DNA of 64,000 bases from Caulobacterales bacterium (GCA_019510435.1 JAEKKJ010000009.1:62001-126000); one strand, 5' to 3'; shown: positions 35,175-43,795, numbered from the stretch's first letter. The notes: generated by a model from the letters alone, not told the origin. Numbers and translations are program-made.

Positions 35175-37031
35175 ATGAGCCGGCGCAGTTCCTCCGCTGG
35201 ATGCGCGGCCCTGGCCCTCGGGCTGGCGGCCGCGCTCGCGCTCCCGGCGAAAGCGGCCACCGCGGCCGCTCCAGCCGTCGCGCCCTACAGCGAGACCGTG
35301 GCTACGCGCATCCAGCCGCAGGCCGAGCAGCTGCTGCTGCGGCTGGCCAAGGACGGCCGCGGGCTGGTGATGGACGGGGTCCCGGTCTTCAACGGCGAGG
35401 ACAAGTTCCTGCCGGGGAAGATCGCCCTGGGCCTGACCGACTTCCTGACCACCCTGCCGGCGGACGACCCGCGGCGGGCGGTCTACCTGCAGGACTTCCG
35501 CCAGGTGGCCAAGCTGACTGTGGACGACGCCAACGACACCTGGGGCATCTACTACTACCTCTCGGCCCTGAACGCCCTGCGCAAGGCGGGGCTGCTGAGG
35601 GCTGCGGTCGATCCGCTGACGCTGGCCAAGCTGCGGGTGCGGCTGGACTGGCGCAGCTTCGTGGACGTCGACGACTTCAGCCTGATCGACCATCCCAACA
35701 ACTACTATGGCGTCGCCTTCGCCATCGCCCGCCTGCGCATGCAGATGGGCTGGGAGGACGGCGCCGGGGCCGAGCGGCTGCTGGACAAGGTGCTGGCCCA
35801 CTATCGCGCCTATTCCGGCGACTTCGGCTTCGCGGACGAGACCGACGGCGATGGCCGTTTCGACCGCTACAGCGTGCTGCTGGCCGCCGAGCTCTCGCAG
35901 CGCTTCCTGGAGACCGGCGGCCGGCCGCCGCCGGAGATCCTGGGCTATCTCAAGAAGTCCGCCGAGGTGATGCTGGCCCGCCTGAACCCGGAGGGCGAGG
36001 GCTTCGAATACGGCCGCAGCCTGGGGCCCTATGGCGAGACCGCCATCGTCGAGGTGCTGACCGCCGCGGCCGTGCTGGGCGTCCTGGACGCACGCCAGAA
36101 GGACATGGCCTATGCCTTCGCCGCGCGGGCCGGCCAACGCTACGTAGATTTCTGGATCAATCCCGCCACCGGCTCGGTGGACCTCTGGGACCGGGGCCGG
36201 CGCACCGACGCCTATCGGGGCAAGTTCCGGATCCTGGGCGAGAACCTCTCGCTGGCGCACCAGTACGTGTACACCAGCGCCGCCTGGGACGCCCTCGGCT
36301 ATCGTGGCGCGGCGCCGATGGCCGGCTACGACCGGGCGCTGGACGCCCTGCCCCGCCGCACCGTTACCTGGTTCGCGCGCGGGACCTATGACCGCGCCCT
36401 TGTCACCCTGCGCGACCGCGGCCATGTGATCGGCCTGCCGCTGGTCAACGGGGCGGCGACCCAGCACATGCACAACCCCTATTTCCCGATCCCCTATTCG
36501 CCCGGCATGCTGGCCGGCGTGCCGGACGGGACCGCGCCCCTGCTGACGCCGCAGTTCACCCTCGCCGACGGCGCAGTGCTGGCGCCCCTGGCCTGGTTCA
36601 GGGACGTCAAGGTGGGGGCCAAGGGCCAGGCCACCACCGTGCGCTATCGCCTGGCCGCCATGGACCGGCTGGGAGAGGCGAGCCCGGTCGTCGACGACCG
36701 GCTATCGGCTACGACGACCTATGAGTTCACGCCGGGCCATATCCGGCGCACGGACGTCTATACGGCCAAGGGCCCCCTGCCCCTGAAGGGGATCGCCATG
36801 GCCTTCGGCGCCTTCTCGGAGGATCCGGTGATGCGCGGCGCGTCAGCGAGCTTCGGCAAGGGCGCCGTGCGGCGCTTCTCGGCCACTGGCTTCGAGGGCT
36901 GCCGCGCGGTCGAGCCGGGACCCGACGACCGCACGCCCACCGGCGCGTTCCGCAGTCGCATCGACTGCGCTTCCGGCCCCCGGACCCTGTCCGGCCCCAT
37001 CACCATCAGCTGGTCCATCGACTATGACTAG
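35175..37031 (+). CDS. Exported helical-toroid-like protein, possible polysaccharide-active enzyme
   Basis: 618 residues with a signal peptide (CAALALGLAAALALPAKA). Residues 40-400 are regularly helical with conserved aromatic/acid blocks (DTWGIYYYLSALNALRKAG, FVDVDDFSLIDHPNNYYGVAFAIARLRMQ, GFADETDGDGRFDRYSVLLAAEL, GPYGETAIVEVLTAAAVLG), which suggests an (alpha/alpha) toroid as in many polysaccharide lyases and hydrolases. The C-terminal part looks beta-rich. I do not recognise a named family. It starts four bases after the receptor stop and overlaps the LacI gene by eight bases, so it belongs to the same operon and may process the receptor's ligand. Confidence 0.6.
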   Translation: MSRRSSSAGCAALALGLAAALALPAKAATAAAPAVAPYSETVATRIQPQAEQLLLRLAKDGRGLVMDGVPVFNGEDKFLPGKIALGLTDFLTTLPADDPRRAVYLQDFRQVAKLTVDDANDTWGIYYYLSALNALRKAGLLRAAVDPLTLAKLRVRLDWRSFVDVDDFSLIDHPNNYYGVAFAIARLRMQMGWEDGAGAERLLDKVLAHYRAYSGDFGFADETDGDGRFDRYSVLLAAELSQRFLETGGRPPPEILGYLKKSAEVMLARLNPEGEGFEYGRSLGPYGETAIVEVLTAAAVLGVLDARQKDMAYAFAARAGQRYVDFWINPATGSVDLWDRGRRTDAYRGKFRILGENLSLAHQYVYTSAAWDALGYRGAAPMAGYDRALDALPRRTVTWFARGTYDRALVTLRDRGHVIGLPLVNGAATQHMHNPYFPIPYSPGMLAGVPDGTAPLLTPQFTLADGAVLAPLAWFRDVKVGAKGQATTVRYRLAAMDRLGEASPVVDDRLSATTTYEFTPGHIRRTDVYTAKGPLPLKGIAMAFGAFSEDPVMRGASASFGKGAVRRFSATGFEGCRAVEPGPDDRTPTGAFRSRIDCASGPRTLSGPITISWSIDYD

Positions 37032-38067
37032 CGCCGCCCGGCGCCCGGCCACCCTGCAGGACATCGCGGAGCGGGCGGGCGTTTCCAAACAGACCGTCAG
37101 CCGCGTGGCCAACGGCTCGGCCCTGGTGGGCGAGGCCACGCGGGCGCGGATCTCGGCGATGATCGCCGAGGCCGACTACCATCCCGATCCGCAGGCCCAG
37201 GCCCTGGCGCGCGGCCGCTCGGCCCAGGTGGCCCTGGTCTACGAGAACCCCAACCCCCAGCACATCCTGACCATCCAGCAGGGCCTGCTCGAGGGGCTGG
37301 ACGCGGCGGGGCTGTGCCTGATCCTGCATCCGTGCCGGCAGGGCTCGCCCACCTTCCTGGCCGACCTGGAGGCCTTCGTCCTGCGCCAGAAGCTGGCCGG
37401 CGTGGTCCTGCCGCCGCCGCTCTCGGAGGACGAGGCCATCGCCGAGCGCCTGCGCCAGATCGGCTGTCCCTATGTGCGGATGGCCGCGGTGGCCCTGGAT
37501 GCGCCGGAGCGGGTGGTGGTGGGGCACGACCGGCTGGGTGCGCGCGCCGCCATGCGGCACATCGTGGGCCTGGGGCACCGCCGGGTCGGCTTCGTCAATG
37601 GGCCGGCCGGCTTCCGCTCCTCCGCCGAGCGGCGCGCGGGCGTGCTGGAGGCCCTGGGCGAGCGTGGCCTCGCCCTGGATCCGGCGCACGAGGCGCCGGG
37701 CGGCTACACCTTCGACAGCGGCGTCGCGGCCGGCCGGCGGCTGCTGGACCGCGCGACGGCCGAGCGCCCCACCGCGATCTTCGCCGCCAACGACGAGATG
37801 GCCGCCGGGGTCCTGCGCGTCGCCCAGGAGCTGGGCCTCGCCGTTCCGGCCGACCTCACCATCGTCGGCTTCGACGACTTCGACATCGCCTCGCGGGTCT
37901 GGCCGCCGCTGACCACGATCCGCACGCCCACCCACGAAGCCGCCCGCACCGCCGCCCAGAAGCTGCAGCCCGGTGGGGCTGACCGGCGGTTCCCGGAGGT
38001 GGCGCCCAAACTGGTGGTGCGCGGGTCCTGCGGGCCGCCCGCGGGTGCTCCGTCCGATGGCGCCTGA
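37024..38067 (+). CDS. LacI-family transcriptional regulator
   Basis: 347 residues. The LacI helix-turn-helix and hinge (LQDIAERAGVSKQTVSRVAN, residues 11-30) are followed by a periplasmic-binding-protein-like effector domain (VALVYENPNPQHILTIQQGL, HIVGLGHRRVGFVNGP, AIFAANDEMAAGVLRVAQELG, LTIVGFDDFDIASRVWPPLTTI). Such regulators usually respond to sugars. Its ATG lies inside the end of the preceding gene (eight-base overlap). The candidate operator at 32353-32366 would place the receptor operon under its control, giving autoregulation. Confidence 0.9.
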   Translation: MTSAARRPATLQDIAERAGVSKQTVSRVANGSALVGEATRARISAMIAEADYHPDPQAQALARGRSAQVALVYENPNPQHILTIQQGLLEGLDAAGLCLILHPCRQGSPTFLADLEAFVLRQKLAGVVLPPPLSEDEAIAERLRQIGCPYVRMAAVALDAPERVVVGHDRLGARAAMRHIVGLGHRRVGFVNGPAGFRSSAERRAGVLEALGERGLALDPAHEAPGGYTFDSGVAAGRRLLDRATAERPTAIFAANDEMAAGVLRVAQELGLAVPADLTIVGFDDFDIASRVWPPLTTIRTPTHEAARTAAQKLQPGGADRRFPEVAPKLVVRGSCGPPAGAPSDGA

Positions 38068-38165
38068 AGGGCTACCGCCCGCGCCCGCGCCCCGCTAACC
38101 TTCCGGCAAATCACCAGACCGCCGCCCGCGAACCCTCGCAGAGCGGCGCCGCCTCCGGGGGAATC

Positions 38166-39692
38166 ATGGACGCCACCACCGACGCCGCCCGCCGGAGCGC
38201 CGCGCCGCCGCGCCCGCACTTCTCCGACGGCTACAAGCGGCTGGTGCTGAGCCTGCTGGTCTCGGCCTACACCTTCAACTTCATCGACCGCACAATCATC
38301 GCCACGATCGGCCAGGCGATTAAAGTCGACCTCAAGATCTCGGACACCCAGCTGGGCCTGCTGGGCGGGCTCTATTTCGCCCTGCTCTACACGCTGCTGG
38401 GCGTGCCGATCGCGCGGCTGGCCGAGCGTTTCTCGCGGGTCAACATCATCGCCGTGGCCATCGTGATCTGGTCGGCGTTCACCGCCCTCTGCGGCACGGC
38501 CACCAGCTTCGTGATGCTGGCGACCTACCGGTTCGGGGTCGGGATCGGGGAAGCCGGGCTGTCGCCGCCCGCCCACTCGCTGATCAGCGACTATTTCGAG
38601 CCGAAGAAGCGCGCCTCGGCCCTGTCGATCTACGCCTTCGGCATACCGCTCGGGACCATGCTGGGGGCGATCCTGGGCGGGTACCTGGCCCAGAACTTCT
38701 CCTGGAAAGCCGCCTTCATGGTGGTGGGCGTGCCCGGGGTCCTGGTGGCCGTGGCCATCAAGCTGCTGGTGAAGGAGCCCCCCCGCGGCCATTCCGAGCC
38801 GATGCAGGCGCCGGCGCTGGTCGAGGACCTGACGGTCGAGGAGCCGGCCAAGCCGCCGGCCACCCTGAGCGCGGAACTCAAGGAGATGTGGGCTATCGCC
38901 AAGGTGCTGTTCGGCACCTGGCCGGTATTGAACATGGTGCTGGGCATCACCCTGGTCTCGTTCGCCGGCTATGGCGGCGGCCAGTTCGTGCCGCCCTATT
39001 TCAACCGGGTGTTCGGGCTGAACTACGCCCAGGCCGGCCTGCTGGTCGGACTGGTGGGCGGCCTCTCGCAGGGCATCGGCACGCTCGCCGGCGGCTTCGT
39101 CACCGACCGCCTCTCCAAGGCCAGCGCCCGCTGGTACGCCCTGGTGCCGGCCATCGGCGTCGCCATCGGCTTTCCGTGTCAGATGGCCGTGTACAACGCG
39201 ACCTCGTGGCAGGCGGCGGGCCTCTTCCTGCTGCTGCCCGGCCTCTTCGCCTACACCTATCTCGGACCGACCTTCGGGGTGGTGCAGAACGTGTTCCCGT
39301 CGCGGCGGCGGGCGACGGCGGCGGCGGTCCTGCTGCTGTTCGTCAACCTGATCGCCCTGGGCGGGGGCCCGCCCTTCACGGGCTGGCTGATCGACCGCTT
39401 CGCGGCCATCCACCTGGCCCATCCCGACGCCAGCGGCATCTGGTCGGCGCTCAGCGGGCTCTTCGGGACCCATGCGCCGGCCTTCCAGGCCGCCTGTCCG
39501 GGTGGAATCGCGCCCAAGGGCGCCGGCGCGGCGGCCGCGACGGCCTGCAAGGGCGCCCTGGAACTGGCGACGCGCCACGGGGTGATGACCGCCTACGGCT
39601 TCTACCTCTGGGGTGCGTTCCACTACCTGCTCGCCTCGTTCGGCCTGGCCCGCGCGCTGGCCAAGGCGCGGGCGGACCGCGGCGAGGCCTGA
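38166..39692 (+). CDS. MFS transporter, spinster-type
   Basis: 508 residues, about 12 membrane helices. The NFIDRTIIATIGQAIKVDL start, the GLLGGLYFALLYTLLGVPIARLAERFSR signature between helices 2 and 3 and RFGVGIGEAGLSPPAHSLISDYF are typical of bacterial spinster-like major facilitators. A long periplasmic-type insert near residues 430-465 contains two Cys. The last gene of the TonB receptor locus; it probably carries the product of ligand processing across the inner membrane. It lies 98 bases behind the LacI gene. Confidence 0.85.
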   Translation: MDATTDAARRSAAPPRPHFSDGYKRLVLSLLVSAYTFNFIDRTIIATIGQAIKVDLKISDTQLGLLGGLYFALLYTLLGVPIARLAERFSRVNIIAVAIVIWSAFTALCGTATSFVMLATYRFGVGIGEAGLSPPAHSLISDYFEPKKRASALSIYAFGIPLGTMLGAILGGYLAQNFSWKAAFMVVGVPGVLVAVAIKLLVKEPPRGHSEPMQAPALVEDLTVEEPAKPPATLSAELKEMWAIAKVLFGTWPVLNMVLGITLVSFAGYGGGQFVPPYFNRVFGLNYAQAGLLVGLVGGLSQGIGTLAGGFVTDRLSKASARWYALVPAIGVAIGFPCQMAVYNATSWQAAGLFLLLPGLFAYTYLGPTFGVVQNVFPSRRRATAAAVLLLFVNLIALGGGPPFTGWLIDRFAAIHLAHPDASGIWSALSGLFGTHAPAFQAACPGGIAPKGAGAAAATACKGALELATRHGVMTAYGFYLWGAFHYLLASFGLARALAKARADRGEA

Positions 39693-39895
39693 CCGCCCCG
39701 GAACCTCCGCCGCCCTGGCCTTGTTGAGGGTTCGTTCCCGCGCGCGCCATGGGCCGCCGCGGCGCCGGCGGCTGGTCGATGCACGCCGCCGTAGAAAAAA
39801 TCTTTCGAGCTGCACCAGGAAGCTGAAACCTTCGCGGTAGGCCGCGAGTTGAGGGCTGTGTCGGGGGCCTGACGGAACGACCACGGGGCTGACAG

Positions 39896-40615
39896 ATGCA
39901 GTTTAAGACCGGGGCCTTCGCGCTCTTCGCTACAGTTGCGCTGGCGGCGGGCGCGCCCTCCGCCAAGGCGGCAAGCTACCTCAGCGTTTCACCCAATGCG
40001 TTCTGCGGCGCGGGCGGGTGCTTCGGGGCCACCAAGACCTTCGTCCAGAGCTTTTCGGCGCCCGGCAGCGCCCAAAGCATCGCCGGCCTGAACCTCGACC
40101 GCAGCATCCTCGGCGTGAACCAGGACTACGCGGTGAAGATCTCGTTCTACACCTCCGACGGCCAGCTGATCGGCGACTGGGGCTCCTATGTGATCGCGGG
40201 CCTGAGCGGGCAGGTGGTCACGGTGGGCGGCCAGACCATCGACTGGGATGGATCCAAGGGCGACCTGATCGTGCGCCTCGATCTGCAGAAGGCTGACAAG
40301 GGCAGCCTGGGTGGCGGTGGCGGCGGCGGTGGCGGCGGCGGTGGTTTCGGGGGCGGCGGCTACGCCGGCGGCGGGTTCGCGGGCGGCCCGAGCTTCGGCG
40401 ACGGCTCCATGACCCCGCCAGGCGAGGCGCTGGGCATCCAGCGCGGTCTCGGCGGCACGGACGGCATCCCTCCGGGCATTCTGCGCGTAGATCCGCCCAA
40501 GAACCCCGTGTTCGCCCCGATCCCGGAGCCGGTGTCCTGGAGCCTGATGATCGTGGGCTTCGGCGCAGCGGGCGCTCTGGTCCGGCGCGAGCGGCGCCAC
40601 CTTAGGTTTGGTTAA
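39896..40615 (+). CDS. PEPxxWA-CTERM-type secreted protein, Gly-rich
   Basis: 239 residues. Signal peptide (FALFATVALAAGAPSAKA), a beta-rich N-terminal domain (SPNAFCGAGGCFGATKTFVQSF...SILGVNQDYAVKISFY), a poly-Gly stretch (near residues 140-165) and a C-terminal sorting signal: PEPVSWSLMIVGFGAAGALV followed by RRERR. The tripartite PEP motif, helix and Arg cluster is the PEP-CTERM type processed by exosortase-like enzymes. SWS instead of xWA is a slight variation. It is a paralogue of the gene at 40718. Confidence 0.82.
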   Translation: MQFKTGAFALFATVALAAGAPSAKAASYLSVSPNAFCGAGGCFGATKTFVQSFSAPGSAQSIAGLNLDRSILGVNQDYAVKISFYTSDGQLIGDWGSYVIAGLSGQVVTVGGQTIDWDGSKGDLIVRLDLQKADKGSLGGGGGGGGGGGGFGGGGYAGGGFAGGPSFGDGSMTPPGEALGIQRGLGGTDGIPPGILRVDPPKNPVFAPIPEPVSWSLMIVGFGAAGALVRRERRHLRFG

Positions 40616-40626
40616 TAAACGCTTAA
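40612..40626. promoter_or_regulatory. CtrA-type box TTAA-N7-TTAA
   Basis: TTAATAAACGCTTAA is an exact match to the TTAA-N7-TTAA site of the cell-cycle regulator CtrA of Caulobacterales. It overlaps the stop codon of the first PEP-CTERM gene and lies 92 bases before the second. In DNA this GC-rich a chance match is uncommon. A small stem (TCGCCC...GGGCGA, 40641-40657) follows. Confidence 0.5.
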
Positions 40627-40717
40627 GACGCGAATCCTGCTCGCCCAACAGGGGCGAAGGGTTGCGATTCAACGAGAGACTGTGCAGCTTCGCCTTAGAG
40701 TTTCACTGGGGTGGCGT

Positions 40718-41395
40718 ATGCGCAGTCTCTGGACGTCAATTTCCGCAATAACCGCCGCCGCGGCTCTGGCGTCCGTCGCCGCGCCGGCCAGCGCCGCCAG
40801 CACGCTGGACGTCAACTGGAATTCCGGTTGCGGCAAGGCCAGCTGCTTCAACGACAAGGGTGTCTTCACCCAGACCTGGTCGTCCGCCGACGCGCATGGC
40901 CCGATGACCATCGGCCAGTTCCTGCTGGACCGCGGCGTCCTGGGCTCGCTGGATGGCCAGACCTTCAGCATCAGCTTCTCCATCGGCGGCCAGGACGTGG
41001 GCAGCTGGGGCAAGTACAACATGGGGGGGATCGGCGGCGACGAGCTGAACTTCTCCGGCGAGAACTTCCTCTGGAACCCGGAGGACGGGGACCTGGTGCT
41101 GACGCTTTCGATCATCGAGCCGCCCAAGGGTGGCTTCGGCGGCGGCGGCGGCTTCTTCTTTGCACCGCTCGGCGAGACCCAAGGCGACCAGGGCCCGCCC
41201 GGCGGCGATCCGCCCCCCGGCGACGGTGATCCCGGCCAGGGCGGCTTTGGCGGCTCCGACAACACCAGCATCAACCTGCCGGAGAGCCAGACGCCGGTGA
41301 GCGCAGCTCCGGAACCGGTCACCTGGGCCCTGATGATCGGCGGCTTCGGCCTGGCCGGCTCGGCCCTGCGCCGGCGCCGGGTGCAAGCGGCCTGA
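40718..41395 (+). CDS. PEPxxWA-CTERM-type secreted protein, paralogue
   Basis: 225 residues. Signal peptide (WTSISAITAAAALASVAAPASA), a beta-rich domain parallel to the previous protein (VNWNSGCGKASCFNDKGVFTQTW, DRGVLGSLDGQTFSISFSI), a Gly/Pro/Asp-rich linker and the C-terminal sorting signal PEPVTWALMIGGFGLAGSAL with RRRR. Both paralogues share a GCGxxxCF disulfide-like pair. The ATG beginning the signal peptide is used; an in-frame GTG at 40682 is less likely. A CtrA-type box precedes it. Confidence 0.82.
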   Translation: MRSLWTSISAITAAAALASVAAPASAASTLDVNWNSGCGKASCFNDKGVFTQTWSSADAHGPMTIGQFLLDRGVLGSLDGQTFSISFSIGGQDVGSWGKYNMGGIGGDELNFSGENFLWNPEDGDLVLTLSIIEPPKGGFGGGGGFFFAPLGETQGDQGPPGGDPPPGDGDPGQGGFGGSDNTSINLPESQTPVSAAPEPVTWALMIGGFGLAGSALRRRRVQAA

Positions 41396-41431
41396 CCAGC
41401 CCTTCGACCGGTTCAAAACCGATTGACTCGG

Positions 41432-41457
41432 CGCGGGGTGCGGACGCACACCCCGCG
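41432..41457 (+). promoter_or_regulatory. GC-rich hairpin abutting the purB start codon
   Basis: CGCGGGGTG and CACCCCGCG form a perfect 9-bp stem with an eight-base loop, ending two bases before the purB ATG. No Shine-Dalgarno sequence is visible between hairpin and start. It could be a terminator stem without T run for the upstream gene, or a structure restricting purB translation. Confidence 0.5.
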
Positions 41458-41459
41458 TC

Positions 41460-42803
41460 ATGATCCCCCGCTACGCCCGTAAGGAAGCCGCCGAGATCTG
41501 GGCGCCGCAGACGCGTTTCCGGATCATGTTCGAGATCGAGGCCCACGCGGCCGACGCCATGGCCGAGCTGGGCGTGATCCCCAAGGAAGCCGCCCGCGTC
41601 ATCTGGGAGAAGGGCCGCGACGCCGTCTGGGACGCCGACCGCATCGACGAGATCGAGCGCGAGGTGAAGCACGATGTCATCGCCTTCCTGACCCACGTCA
41701 CCGAGATCGTGGGACCCGAGGCGCGCTTCCTGCACCAGGGCATGACCTCGTCCGACGTCAACGACACCACCCTGGCCGTCCAGCTGGCCCGGGCCACCGA
41801 CCTCCTGCTCGAGGATGTCGACCTGGTGCTGGCGGCCCTGAAGCGCCGGGCCTACGAGCACCGCTTCACCCCCACCGTCGGCCGCAGCCACGCCATCCAC
41901 GCCGAGCCCACCACCTTCGGCCTGAAGCTGGCCGGGCACTATGCCGAGTTCCAGCGCGCCAAGGAGCGGCTGGCCATGGCGCGGTTCGAGATCGCCACCT
42001 GCGCCATCTCCGGCGCGGTGGGCACCTTCGCCAACGTCTCGCCCGACGTGGAGGCGCACGTGGCCGAGAAGATGGGGCTGGCCGTCGAGCCGGTCTCCAC
42101 CCAGGTCATCCCGCGCGACCGCCACGCGGCCTATTTCGCGGCGCTGGGCGTGGTGGCCTCGTCGATCGAGCGCCTGGCGACCGAGATCCGCCACCTGCAG
42201 CGCACCGAGGTGCTGGAGGCCGAGGAGCCGTTCGATCCGGGCCAGAAGGGCTCGTCGGCCATGCCGCACAAGCGCAACCCGATCCTCACCGAGAACCTCA
42301 CCGGCCTCGCCCGGCTGGTCCGCTCGGCGGTGATCCCGGCGCTGGAGAACGTCACGCTCTGGCACGAGCGCGACATCAGCCACTCGTCGGTGGAGCGCGG
42401 CATCGCGCCCGACACCACGGTCCACCTCGACTTCGCCCTGCGCCGGCTGGCCAGCGTGGTCGAGCGGCTGGTGATCTACCCTGAGAGCATGGCTAAGAAC
42501 CTCGACCGCCTGGGGGGCCTCGTGCATTCGCAGCGCGTGCTGCTGGGCCTGACCCAGAAGGGCCTGTCGCGCGAGGCCAGCTATGCGGCCGTGCAGCGCA
42601 ACGCCATGAAGGTCTGGCGCGGCGAAGGCGCCTTCCTGGACTTCCTGAAGGCCGACCCGGAGATCACCCTCGCCGACGCCGAGCTCGAGGCGCTGTTCGA
42701 CCTCGACTATCACTTCAAGAACGTCGACCGCATCTTCGCCCGGGTGTTCGGCGAGCACGAGGAGCAGCAGGCATCGCGACGGTTGACGACCTCCGCCGCC
42801 TGA
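41460..42803 (+). CDS. purB: Adenylosuccinate lyase
   Basis: 447 residues. It catalyses two fumarate-releasing steps of purine synthesis (SAICAR to AICAR and adenylosuccinate to AMP). The N-terminal MIPRYARKEAAEIWAP, FLHQGMTSSDVNDT, GRSHAIHAEPTTFG and the family signature GSSAMPHKRNPI (near residue 263, catalytic Ser loop) are all present. The last residues run past the usual family end into the start of the next gene. A GC-rich hairpin lies directly before the ATG. First of the purine genes in this window. Confidence 0.96.
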   Translation: MIPRYARKEAAEIWAPQTRFRIMFEIEAHAADAMAELGVIPKEAARVIWEKGRDAVWDADRIDEIEREVKHDVIAFLTHVTEIVGPEARFLHQGMTSSDVNDTTLAVQLARATDLLLEDVDLVLAALKRRAYEHRFTPTVGRSHAIHAEPTTFGLKLAGHYAEFQRAKERLAMARFEIATCAISGAVGTFANVSPDVEAHVAEKMGLAVEPVSTQVIPRDRHAAYFAALGVVASSIERLATEIRHLQRTEVLEAEEPFDPGQKGSSAMPHKRNPILTENLTGLARLVRSAVIPALENVTLWHERDISHSSVERGIAPDTTVHLDFALRRLASVVERLVIYPESMAKNLDRLGGLVHSQRVLLGLTQKGLSREASYAAVQRNAMKVWRGEGAFLDFLKADPEITLADAELEALFDLDYHFKNVDRIFARVFGEHEEQQASRRLTTSAA

Positions 42804-43111
42804 GCCTGGCCCTGCCGGGCGCGCACGAGGTCGCCTACAAGGGCGACCCGTGGTTCAACGTGGGCAAGAAGACCTTCGCCCTGCATCTGCGCGGCCGCGC
42901 CGTCCTGAAGCTGGAGCGGGGCCACCAGGAGCTGCTGTTCGAGATCCGGCCTGAAACCATCCAGAAGTGCCCGGTCGCCACGGGCTACTGGGCCTACGTC
43001 GACCTCGACCACCTCGATGAGGATGAACTCGGGGACCTCGTCCGCGAGGCCTGGGTCCAGATCGTGCCGAAGAAGATCAGCCGGCCTTATCTGAGCGCGC
43101 TGTCCGGCTGA
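42773..43111 (+). CDS. MmcQ/YjbR family protein, apparently starting at ATC
   Basis: 112 residues if read from ATC: the family N-terminus (ATVDDLRRLSLALPGAHEVAYKGDPWF) is intact but no ATG, GTG or TTG precedes it in frame. The ATC at 42773 sits eight bases after GAGGAG, exactly where an ATG is expected. The rest (VGKKTFALHLRGRAVLKL, FEIRPETIQ, AYVDLDHLDEDELGDLVREAW) fits the family to its end. Either ATC is a rare start, or a mutation has lowered or shifted initiation to GTG 42860. It overlaps the end of purB by 31 bases. Confidence 0.7.
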   Translation: MATVDDLRRLSLALPGAHEVAYKGDPWFNVGKKTFALHLRGRAVLKLERGHQELLFEIRPETIQKCPVATGYWAYVDLDHLDEDELGDLVREAWVQIVPKKISRPYLSALSG

Positions 43112-43139
43112 AGCTGGACGCCGCAGGCGTCGTCACTGG

Positions 43140-43211
43140 ACCACAGAAGGCGCAGACGAGCACGGAAAGGACCGCTCCCGGCTTCCGTGCTTTTTCGATG
43201 TTTTCCGTGGT
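43140..43211. repeat. Imperfect long inverted repeat between purB/YjbR and DUF1476
   Basis: Arms of 28 and 29 bases (43140-43167 and 43183-43211) run ACCACAGAA...AGCACGGAA and TTCCGTGCT...TTCCGTGGT. The outer and inner nine bases match almost perfectly and the middle is looser. The shape is that of a palindromic intergenic repeat; its inner part doubles as a terminator. Confidence 0.55.
43159..43195 (+). terminator. Rho-independent terminator after purB-YjbR
   Basis: AGCACGGAA and TTCCGTGCT form a 9-bp stem with a 15-base loop, followed directly by TTTT. It lies 48 bases after the YjbR stop and is oriented to end transcription of the plus-strand purB unit. Confidence 0.7.
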
Positions 43212-43240
43212 TGGTTCCTGAAGGCGCTGACGCGCCGCCG

Positions 43241-43564
43241 TCAGTTCCCGGCCTTCACGCTCTCGCGGGCCTGGGCCAGCAGCTCGGCCATCTTCATGCG
43301 GACCTCGCCCTCGCTCACGGCGACGCCCGAGCCCTTGAGGTCCTCGAACACCTTGCGCAGCACGTCCTCTTCGCCGGGCAGCTCGACCTCGGACTTGACC
43401 ACCGCGCGGGCGTAGTCTTCCCGGTGCTGGCCCTCGAGGCCCATCAGGCCGGCGGCCCACTCGCCGAGGTGGCGGTTGCGACGCGCGTGGGCCTTGAATT
43501 CCTGCTCCTGGTCCAGGGCGAACTTCTTTTCGAAGCCCTGTTCGCGGTCGTCGAAGGTGGTCAT
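43241..43564 (-). CDS. F1-ATPase inhibitor zeta subunit (DUF1476)
   Basis: 107 residues: TTFDDREQGFEKKFALDQEQEFKAHARRN at the N-terminus and a four-helix body with LGEWAAGLMGL. This is the DUF1476 family, identified in Paracoccus denitrificans as the zeta subunit that blocks ATP hydrolysis by the F1FO-ATP synthase through its N-terminal helix. It is nearly restricted to alphaproteobacteria. In many genomes it sits next to purC/purS, as here. Confidence 0.88.
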   Translation of the reverse strand: MTTFDDREQGFEKKFALDQEQEFKAHARRNRHLGEWAAGLMGLEGQHREDYARAVVKSEVELPGEEDVLRKVFEDLKGSGVAVSEGEVRMKMAELLAQARESVKAGN

Positions 43565-43795
43565 CGGGTCCTAACGGATTAACTGCACGGAGCGGGCGAC
43601 CCCATACCGTGCGCCGACCGGCCCCGCAACGGAAAGCGCCCGGCGCCGCGCCGTTTGCGCCAAGGGGCCGCATTCGCTAAATTTGCAGCGCCCGGAATGG
43701 GGCGAGAGGCCGAGTCGGATCCGCGCGCGAGATTTGAAGCCGCGCGCGTTTTTCGTTCCGCCGACCGGTTAGACCTCGCCATGGAGAAGGCTTAG

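Noticed and set aside
32387-35260. 957-codon minus-strand frame
   Set aside because: Antisense to the TonB receptor; the receptor shows clear STN, plug and barrel motifs.
43781-43795. Regulatory four-codon leader peptide before purC
   Set aside because: The frame contains the purC ribosome binding site itself and is short enough to arise by chance; noted in the purC entry only.
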